This document shows, one piece after another, positions 1 through 3,974 of a stretch of 5,590 nt of DNA. A model generated the notes under the pieces. It was not told the origin of the DNA. It saw nothing but the letters and a program-made list of their open reading frames with translations, and searched no databases. The translations under genes were made by a program, and so were the position numbers. Source of the stretch: Gammaproteobacteria bacterium (lineage in GTDB: Bacteria > Pseudomonadota > Gammaproteobacteria > UBA9214); the NCBI GenBank assembly GCA_029881775.1, contig JAOULY010000159.1:1-5590 (forward strand), written 5' to 3'. Positions within the stretch are counted from its first letter, which is position 1. The number at the start of each line of letters is the position of its first letter.

Positions 1-848
1 CGCGTTATTTGAAAGCGGTGGTATACCACCACAGCTCGGTTGACCCGGAACATGAGGGCTGTGCTGCACATGGATCCGATACACAGACAGCGGCACGTGG
101 CGGCCTGGAACGCCTGACCGGATTCAGGCAGGCAGTGGAGAACAAGTTCTGTTGCGGCGCGTCGATCGACTGCCTGTTGATAGGCATGGATACCGATACC
201 GATGCGATCCGGATCCATATGCCGGCAGCCGACGGTGGAATTGACCTGGATAATTTTATCGATAGCCAGGTCGTTTATGACAAAACAGCGCACATGAAAG
301 CCGGCCAGGCCGGGCAGTGGATTATTGAGCATGTCCGTGAGCGTGGTGGCGCAAGCCTGGGTAACGGGATGGCACGCTTCATCGCTTACCTGTTGACCAA
401 TAATATGTCGCAGGTTGAATACGTGCGCAATTACTACGGCGGACGCTACAGCGATATCGGCCACGCCGAACGATTCATCGGGGCCGGCATCGGTTTTGAG
501 GAAGTGCAGCTGCGCAACCTGACGTTCTTCGCCTATATGAACACGGTTGAGGAAGCGGCGACGGATCTGGATGTCGGTATCAAGATATTTACGGGACTGA
601 ATGTTGCGCACGGTCTGCCGGTGCCAATCGTGGTTCGGTTCGACTATCACGGCAAGGTGCCGGGTGCGCGCGAGCGCGCCGAGCAGCATTGCCAGCGTGT
701 CTCGAATGCCCTGCACTCGCGCTACCGCGAACTGAGTGAGCGCGGCCTGCTGCACACACTGCAGGTGGTGCGGGATATCAGCGCGGCGGGCCAGTTGGAA
801 ATACTGGATTGTTCCGTAAAGACAGCAACAGCTGCGGGAGCCCATTAA
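1..848 (+). CDS. csoSCA: Carboxysomal carbonic anhydrase CsoSCA (CsoS3), C-terminal part, 5' truncated
   Basis: Dehydrates bicarbonate to CO2 inside the alpha-carboxysome, next to Rubisco. The frame is open from the left edge (first full codon at 3), so the TTG at 9 is internal and not a start; about 281 residues are visible of a family length near 510. Counting from the TTG codon, the segment AVVYHH places His7 eleven residues before Cys18 (codons 27-29 and 60-62). This equals the spacing of the zinc ligands His242 and Cys253 in the Halothiobacillus enzyme; the third ligand (Cys173) and the Asp/Arg pair would lie upstream of the window. The text following Cys18 (AAHGSD, ENKFCCGASID, IGMDTDTDAIRIH) reads as the rest of the catalytic domain, then the degenerate C-terminal domain that has no zinc site. 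It ends in TAATG, sharing one base with csoS4A. Identification is from remembered family sequence and the neighbouring shell genes. Confidence 0.95.
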   Translation, partial: RYLKAVVYHHSSVDPEHEGCAAHGSDTQTAARGGLERLTGFRQAVENKFCCGASIDCLLIGMDTDTDAIRIHMPAADGGIDLDNFIDSQVVYDKTAHMKAGQAGQWIIEHVRERGGASLGNGMARFIAYLLTNNMSQVEYVRNYYGGRYSDIGHAERFIGAGIGFEEVQLRNLTFFAYMNTVEEAATDLDVGIKIFTGLNVAHGLPVPIVVRFDYHGKVPGARERAEQHCQRVSNALHSRYRELSERGLLHTLQVVRDISAAGQLEILDCSVKTATAAGAH

Positions 849-1105
849 TGAAGATATGCCAGGTAGAGAAGCCGTTAGTGGCGACCAACCGCATCCCCGG
901 GCTGGAGCACAAGCACATGAAGGTTGTGCGTGATGGCAGCGCCCAGATGGTTGCGGTCGACGTGGTTGGCTCGAAACCGGGTGACTGGGTGATCTGCGTG
1001 GGCAGTTCCGCCGCGCGCGAGGCTGCCGGTAGCAAGGAATACCCGAGTGATTTCACCATTGTCGGGATCATCGACAACTGGCAACCGGAACAAGCGGAAC
1101 AGTAA
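848..1105 (+). CDS. csoS4A: Carboxysome shell vertex protein CsoS4A (BMV, EutN/CcmL family)
   Basis: An 85-residue pentameric shell protein expected to cap icosahedral vertices of the alpha-carboxysome. It starts MKICQVEKPLVATNRI and contains the family hallmarks VAVDVVG, GDWVICVGSSAARE and the C-terminal FTIVGIIDNW, matching CsoS4A of model sulfur oxidisers in length and pattern. An upstream in-frame start at 809 would add 13 residues but lies inside csoSCA. The ATG at 848 is preferred because it overlaps the csoSCA stop (TAATG), has GGGAG at 836-840 about 7 nt upstream, and matches the conserved family N-terminus. Its own stop overlaps the csoS4B start in the same way, so translation of the three genes is probably coupled, which suits vertex proteins needed at only 12 pentamers per shell. 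Confidence 0.95.
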   Translation: MKICQVEKPLVATNRIPGLEHKHMKVVRDGSAQMVAVDVVGSKPGDWVICVGSSAAREAAGSKEYPSDFTIVGIIDNWQPEQAEQ

Positions 1106-1389
1106 TGGAGATTATGCAGGTTGAAGATCCGTTGGTGTGCACGAGTCGTATAGGCGGACTGGCGCAAACGAGCCTGCGAATATTGCGCGACAGGTACGGC
1201 AAGTTGCAGGTGGCCGTTGACCCTGTCGGTGCGAGGAAAGGTAATTGGGTATTTACCTCGAGCGGTTCTGCCGCCAGGTATGCCACAGGAAATTTCGATG
1301 TTCTGACCGATCTGACTATCGGCGGCATTATCGATTTCTGGGAGGCTGAAGATGAACAGTCAACCGGTAAAACAGTAGCAACGGCTTAG
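1105..1389 (+). CDS. csoS4B: Carboxysome shell vertex protein CsoS4B (BMV, EutN/CcmL family)
   Basis: Second pentameric vertex protein, 94 residues. The core shows VAVDPVGARKGNWVF, SGSAARYATG and DLTIGGIIDFWE, the CsoS4B-type version of the EutN/CcmL fold. The start at 1105 (MEIMQVED) shares one base with the csoS4A stop; the inner ATG at 1114 is less likely because the family begins ME-x-M and because GGAG at 1108-1111 is too close to serve it. There is only a weak ribosome-binding site (GCGGAA) before 1105, consistent with translational coupling to csoS4A. After the FWE that usually ends the domain there are about 14 further residues (AEDEQSTGKTVATA), a little longer than the model protein of about 81 residues; this tail is hydrophilic and probably unstructured. 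Confidence 0.94.
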   Translation: MEIMQVEDPLVCTSRIGGLAQTSLRILRDRYGKLQVAVDPVGARKGNWVFTSSGSAARYATGNFDVLTDLTIGGIIDFWEAEDEQSTGKTVATA

Positions 1390-1434
1390 TCGTTGTAAGT
1401 ACATTGCGAATAAGTTAAATCAGTAAACAACCTT

Positions 1435-1440
1435 AGGAGA
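1435..1440 (+). promoter_or_regulatory. Strong ribosome-binding site for the first csoS1
   Basis: AGGAGA sits 7 nt before the ATG at 1448. It is much better than the sites before csoS4B or the bacterioferritin-like gene and fits the need for thousands of CsoS1 subunits per shell. It lies in a 58-bp AT-rich gap (1390-1447), the first real gap after the tightly overlapping csoSCA-csoS4A-csoS4B block. TTGTAA at 1393-1398 could be a -35 element, but no convincing -10 follows at the right distance, so no internal promoter is called. Confidence 0.8.
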
Positions 1441-1447
1441 TAGTAAA

Positions 1448-1762
1448 ATGGCAAGTGACAATTACGGCATTGCACTGGGGATGATCGAGACCCGCGGTCT
1501 GGTTCCTGCGATTGAAGCAGCAGATGCCATGACCAAGGCAGCGGAAGTTCGCATGATCGGTCGTGAATTTGTCGGTGGTGGTTATGTAACCGTTCTGGTA
1601 CGTGGCGAAACCGGTGCTGTTAATGCGGCAGTTCGTGCCGGCGCTGATGCCTGTGAACGTGTGGGTGACGGCCTGGTTGCCGCTCACATCATTGCCCGTC
1701 CGCACCGCGAGGTCGAGCCGGTTCTGCCGACAGGTGGTAACGCGGGTAAGACAGCTGCCTGA
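1448..1762 (+). CDS. csoS1: Major carboxysome shell hexamer protein CsoS1 (BMC domain), copy 1
   Basis: A 104-residue single-BMC-domain protein that tiles the flat facets of the alpha-carboxysome as hexamers. Nearly the whole length matches the CsoS1A/B/C consensus: GIALGMIETRGLVPAIEAA at 7-25, the pore loop FVGGGYV at 41-47, VRGETGAVNAAVRAGADA at 51-68 and HIIARPHREVE near 80-90. The central pore is thought to pass bicarbonate and sugar phosphates. The start is supported by AGGAGA 7 nt upstream. Residues 94-104 form a variable tail (PTGGNAGKTAA). The protein is almost identical to the second copy 48 bp downstream, differing in the core mainly at residues 35, 36, 40, 87 and 92. The exact paralogue letter (A, B or C) cannot be assigned from the sequence alone. 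Confidence 0.97.
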   Translation: MASDNYGIALGMIETRGLVPAIEAADAMTKAAEVRMIGREFVGGGYVTVLVRGETGAVNAAVRAGADACERVGDGLVAAHIIARPHREVEPVLPTGGNAGKTAA

Positions 1763-1778
1763 TAGCAGCAATTTTTTT
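1754..1778 (+). terminator. Terminator-like hairpin plus T7 tract between the two csoS1 genes
   Basis: GCTGC (1754-1758) and GCAGC (1765-1769) can pair as a 5-bp stem around a 6-nt loop containing the stop codon of copy 1. Two bases later comes a run of seven T (1772-1778). This has the form of a weak intrinsic terminator. Because the next shell gene lies 48 bp on with no obvious promoter, it is more likely an attenuator or mRNA 3'-end stabiliser than a full stop. The stem is short, so termination may be only partial or absent. Confidence 0.5.
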
Positions 1779-1796
1779 ACCTACTTAAGTTTAAAC

Positions 1797-1801
1797 AGGA
1801 G
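1797..1801 (+). promoter_or_regulatory. Ribosome-binding site for the second csoS1
   Basis: AGGAG lies 9 nt before the ATG at 1811 and fixes the start of copy 2. Together with the site before copy 1 it shows that both CsoS1 genes are translated independently and strongly, unlike the overlapping vertex genes upstream. Confidence 0.75.
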
Positions 1802-1810
1802 AAATCGGCC

Positions 1811-2125
1811 ATGGCCAACGATAAAACTGGCATTGCCCTGGGCATGATTGAGACACGCGGACTGGTACCTGCTATTGAAGCAGCAGATGCCATGACCAAA
1901 GCCGCCGAGGTTACCCTGATCGGGCGTGACTTCGTCGGGGGTGGTTACGTTACGGTCCTGGTGCGTGGAGAGACTGGCGCTGTTAATGCGGCTGTGCGAG
2001 CCGGTGCGGATGCTTGTGAACGCGTCGGCGATGGTTTGGTCGCGGCGCATATTATTGCTCGCCCGCATAGCGAAGTAGAGCCCATACTGGGCGGGTCAGG
2101 CAACAATCGTCCGATTCGCAGCTAA
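1811..2125 (+). CDS. csoS1: Major carboxysome shell hexamer protein CsoS1 (BMC domain), copy 2
   Basis: Second facet-forming BMC hexamer protein, also 104 residues. Residues 7-93 differ from copy 1 at only five places (R35T, M36L, E40D, R87S, V92I), with the pore loop FVGGGYV unchanged, whereas the first six residues and the last eleven (GGSGNNRPIRS) differ. The DNA differs at many third codon positions, so the pair is not a recent duplication despite the protein identity. The two proteins can probably mix in the same shell layer. Model alpha-carboxysome operons often carry two or three such copies. A 34-bp gap separates the gene from the ferritin-like gene; it contains the short inverted repeat GTCG-ATTT-CGAC (2132-2143) with no T tract. 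Confidence 0.97.
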   Translation: MANDKTGIALGMIETRGLVPAIEAADAMTKAAEVTLIGRDFVGGGYVTVLVRGETGAVNAAVRAGADACERVGDGLVAAHIIARPHSEVEPILGGSGNNRPIRS

Positions 2126-2159
2126 CACCTGGTCGATTTCGACTGACTGATCTGTCGTA

Positions 2160-2597
2160 ATGTCAATTGCCAATACTGATCAGCGTGTCCTTGGCTATCT
2201 CGGTCGCGGTTTGAGTCTCGAACTCTCCGCGGTACAGCTCTACAGCACACAGGCGAAACTTGTGGAGAACTGGGGACTGACCGAGATAGCCGGGAAGCTG
2301 AGCGCTGAGGCCAGTGAAGAGCTCGGGCATGCCGAACGAATTATCGGTCGGATGCTCGCTCTGGGTGTCGCGCCAAATGCGTCGCAATTGCGCCCGGTCA
2401 AGCTGGGTACTGACCTGCGGGCATTGCTGGAGCATGACTATGTGTTCGAGGAAGAGCTCGTGTCGCTCTACTCAAACGCAGCCAGCCTATGCGCACGTCT
2501 TGGTGATCAGGATAACCGGCTGTTTTTTGAGGCGTTACTGTCTGAAGAGCAGGCGCATGCAAAAACCCTGAAGGAGTGGCTGCAGCAATTGCAATAG
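2160..2597 (+). CDS. Bacterioferritin-like ferroxidase protein of the carboxysome locus
   Basis: A 145-residue four-helix-bundle protein of the bacterioferritin/ferritin family. Glu21, Glu54, His57, Glu97, Glu130 and His133 line up, with a constant offset of +3, with the six di-iron ferroxidase ligands of E. coli Bfr (E18, E51, H54, E94, E127, H130), so iron oxidation chemistry is plausible. The heme-ligating Met52 of Bfr corresponds to Leu55 here (EELGHAE), so heme binding in the usual way is unlikely. It is slightly shorter than Bfr (158 residues). Genes like this recur in alpha-carboxysome clusters beside the shell genes, but their role is not settled; iron storage, redox control or protection are guesses. 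There is no clear Shine-Dalgarno sequence before 2160, and translation may depend on upstream ribosomes. Which oligomer it forms cannot be read from the sequence. Confidence 0.88.
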   Translation: MSIANTDQRVLGYLGRGLSLELSAVQLYSTQAKLVENWGLTEIAGKLSAEASEELGHAERIIGRMLALGVAPNASQLRPVKLGTDLRALLEHDYVFEEELVSLYSNAASLCARLGDQDNRLFFEALLSEEQAHAKTLKEWLQQLQ

Positions 2598-2635
2598 ACT
2601 CTCAATCAGTGTTGAATAGCACAGTCAGCATTTGC

Positions 2636-2639
2636 GGAG
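2636..2639 (+). promoter_or_regulatory. Ribosome-binding site deciding the acRAF start
   Basis: GGAG is 7 nt before the ATG at 2647. An in-frame TTG at 2632 would give five extra residues (MRRLV) but would put the start upstream of this site, so 2647 is chosen. Confidence 0.7.
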
Positions 2640-2646
2640 ACTGGTG

Positions 2647-2907
2647 ATGAACCACGAGTGGCAGGAACGCACCCGGCCCGTTCGTCTTGAGCGGCGATAT
2701 GAGTTCCAGGATTACAGTACGTTGAGTGATTTTCTGGAGCGTGCTGCAGAGTTGTCAGAACGTGAAGGGCTATATCCCGACATGGGGTTTGGCCGTAACT
2801 ACGTGAATATCACAATTCATGTGGATGATGGTGTCGAGACACTGGGTGATGAGCAACACCGGTTTGCCCGGGAACTCGACCAGCTTGCCAATGTTACAGC
2901 TCACTGA
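2647..2907 (+). CDS. Alpha-carboxysome Rubisco assembly factor acRAF (degenerate pterin-4a-carbinolamine dehydratase fold)
   Basis: An 86-residue protein with the shape of a pterin-4a-carbinolamine dehydratase (PCD): an N-terminal strand and helix (RRYEFQDYSTLSDFLERAAEL), a central turn, then the strand YVNITIHVDD and a closing helix (EQHRFARELDQLA). The enzyme's paired catalytic histidines before the Pro (HHP in active PCD) are missing: the matching stretch reads EGLYPDMGF. The protein is therefore probably not a dehydratase. This matches the carboxysome-linked PCD-like family described as a chaperone assisting form IA Rubisco assembly. Its position between the ferritin-like gene and mcdA is typical of such loci. 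A true pterin enzyme is the alternative, disfavoured by the lost histidines and the setting. Confidence 0.85.
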   Translation: MNHEWQERTRPVRLERRYEFQDYSTLSDFLERAAELSEREGLYPDMGFGRNYVNITIHVDDGVETLGDEQHRFARELDQLANVTAH

Positions 2908-2919
2908 GCGCCGATAGAT

Positions 2920-3543
2920 ATGCCCGTTATTGCCGTTGTCGGCAACAAGGGTGGTGCGGGAAAGACCACACTCAGCGTTAACCTGGCTGCAGGTCTGGCC
3001 AGGCTGGGTCGTGTCGCCATCATTGACGCTGACCCGCAGGGCTCATCATTGCAGTGGAACGAAGTCGCCGAGATGGGCGATTCAATTTCCGTTTTTGCCG
3101 CCACCGCAGCAATCCCGACGCTGGTACGCGAACTAACCGGATTATTTGATTACCTGATTGTTGATTGTCCGCCTTCAGTGCGGGCCCCGCAGACGATCGA
3201 GGTCCTTAAAACTGCCAACCTCGCGCTGATCCCGGTGCAGCCGTCGCCGGTTGATCTCTGGGCGACGGTTCATATCGAGCAGGCTATCGGTGATGCTCGC
3301 ATCGTTAATCCGGAGCTGCAATCGCTGCTGGTCATTAACCAGCTGGAAACACGAACAACATTGTCACGTGTGGTGCGGGAAGCGCTGACAGAAATTTCAT
3401 TGCCGGTTGCCAAGACCGCCTTGCGCCGGCGTGCCGTTTATCGAAACAGTGCGCTGGAAGGCAAGACCGTTTATGACATGGGTGCGCGAGGTGCTGCCGC
3501 AGCTGAAGAACTTGAACAACTGATCCAGGAGGTCACCGCCTAA
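2920..3543 (+). CDS. mcdA: Carboxysome-positioning ATPase McdA (ParA/MinD family)
   Basis: A 207-residue ParA-type ATPase that, with McdB, distributes carboxysomes over the nucleoid. The deviant Walker A is KGGAGKTT at residues 10-17, with the signature lysine (Lys10) and the catalytic Lys15; Walker A' is DADPQGSS at 36-43 and Walker B is YLIVDCPPS at 78-86. In ParA proteins ATP-bound dimers bind DNA non-specifically through basic residues; a basic patch is visible at ALRRRAVYR near residues 168-176. It lacks the N-terminal helix-turn-helix of plasmid ParA regulators, so it is a small stand-alone type. Assignment as McdA and not chromosome-partition ParA rests on its place in the cso cluster and the adjacent McdB-like gene. 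The start is 12 bp after acRAF with only a weak ribosome-binding site; the stop overlaps mcdB. Confidence 0.92.
   Translation: MPVIAVVGNKGGAGKTTLSVNLAAGLARLGRVAIIDADPQGSSLQWNEVAEMGDSISVFAATAAIPTLVRELTGLFDYLIVDCPPSVRAPQTIEVLKTANLALIPVQPSPVDLWATVHIEQAIGDARIVNPELQSLLVINQLETRTTLSRVVREALTEISLPVAKTALRRRAVYRNSALEGKTVYDMGARGAAAAEELEQLIQEVTA
3527..3533 (+). promoter_or_regulatory. Consensus Shine-Dalgarno for mcdB inside mcdA
   Basis: AGGAGGT, a full consensus site, lies 9 nt before the mcdB ATG at 3543 and within the last codons of mcdA. It is the strongest ribosome-binding site in the window and, with the TAATG overlap, suggests McdB is made in excess of McdA. Confidence 0.8.
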
Positions 3544-3791
3544 TGGCCACGACAGACAAGACGCGGGATAAACTGCTCGCATCAATGCGTAAAAGCAAAA
3601 CTGGCGCCGGCAGCAAGCCGGCAGCGGCGTCCACATCACCAGCAAGCAAAAAGACAACGACACGTCGACAGGCAGCGAAGCCTGCATCCGGCAACAAGGC
3701 GGCTGCGCTGGCGGCGGCCACCATGGGTGCCGAGACCCGGCAGGTAAGTACGGATGCTTACCAGAGTTCGGGACGGGTGTGGCCGGACTGA
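3543..3791 (+). CDS. mcdB: Carboxysome-positioning adaptor McdB, alpha type
   Basis: An 82-residue low-complexity protein with no folded-domain signature. It has a charged N-terminal motif (DKTRDKLLASMRKSK, residues 5-19), a middle rich in Ala, Lys, Ser and Thr that should be disordered, and a conserved-looking end, YQSSGRVWPD, whose only tryptophan is Trp80. Alpha-type McdB proteins share this plan, and their C-terminal Trp is known to be needed for association with the carboxysome. McdB links the carboxysome to DNA-bound McdA and stimulates its ATPase. Assignment comes from immediate overlap with mcdA, size, composition and the WPD ending; sequence similarity in such proteins is low, so the N- and C-terminal motifs carry the call. 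No clear intrinsic terminator follows, although the next gene starts 182 bp downstream. Confidence 0.9.
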   Translation: MATTDKTRDKLLASMRKSKTGAGSKPAAASTSPASKKTTTRRQAAKPASGNKAAALAAATMGAETRQVSTDAYQSSGRVWPD

Positions 3792-3831
3792 CCGCCCGCT
3801 ATCGATAAATATCTATATCTCCCAGAGAAAG

Positions 3832-3850
3832 CATATATAATCATATATGA
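3832..3850. promoter_or_regulatory. AT-rich inverted repeat upstream of cbbR, possible LysR-type operator and -10 region
   Basis: CATATAT (3832-3838), 4 nt, ATATATG (3843-3849) is a perfect 7-bp inverted repeat in the most AT-rich part of the window (about 3798-3850). It contains TATAAT at 3836-3841, a perfect -10 hexamer, but no good -35 lies 16-18 bp upstream. TAA-N7-TGA at 3838-3850 fits the loose CbbR half-site pattern TNA-N7/8-TNA and the LysR T-N11-A rule. These patterns arise readily in AT-rich DNA, so this is a candidate autoregulatory site only. The remainder of the 3792-3973 gap shows small GC-rich stems (for example CGGC-GGA-GCCG, 3883-3893) with no T tract. Confidence 0.35.
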
Positions 3851-3962
3851 ATCAGGTTGTCCGACCCGTCTGGCCAAAGGCACGGCGGAGCCGGGTGTAC
3901 TACTGGCGGCGAGATGCCCTGAAACCGGCTGACAAGTCCGGGGTAACCATCAACCTGTCTAT

Positions 3963-3974
3963 TGGGTATACCCA
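3963..3974. repeat. 12-bp perfect palindrome at the cbbR start codon
   Basis: TGGGTATACCCA ends on the A of the ATG at 3974. A palindrome this long is expected about once in a window this size by chance, so only its position, where a bound protein or a hairpin would block expression, makes it notable. No Shine-Dalgarno sequence is visible just upstream. Confidence 0.3.

Noticed and set aside
1393..1421. Possible internal promoter before csoS1 (TTGTAA with an AT-rich stretch 16-17 bp later)
   Set aside because: The -10 candidates match the consensus at only 3-4 of 6 positions, which is common by chance in an AT-rich gap.
2080..2092. Hairpin GCCCA-TAC-TGGGC near the end of the second csoS1
   Set aside because: It lies within the coding region with a 3-nt loop and no T tract after it; not a terminator.
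2132..2143. Inverted repeat GTCG-ATTT-CGAC between csoS1 copy 2 and the ferritin-like gene
   Set aside because: Only four solid base pairs and no T tract; too short to call a terminator or operator.
3760..3800. Possible intrinsic terminator after mcdB (CGGG...CCCG around 3770-3799)
   Set aside because: The stem is short and imperfect with a large loop, and no T run follows, so the end of the cso transcript could not be placed.
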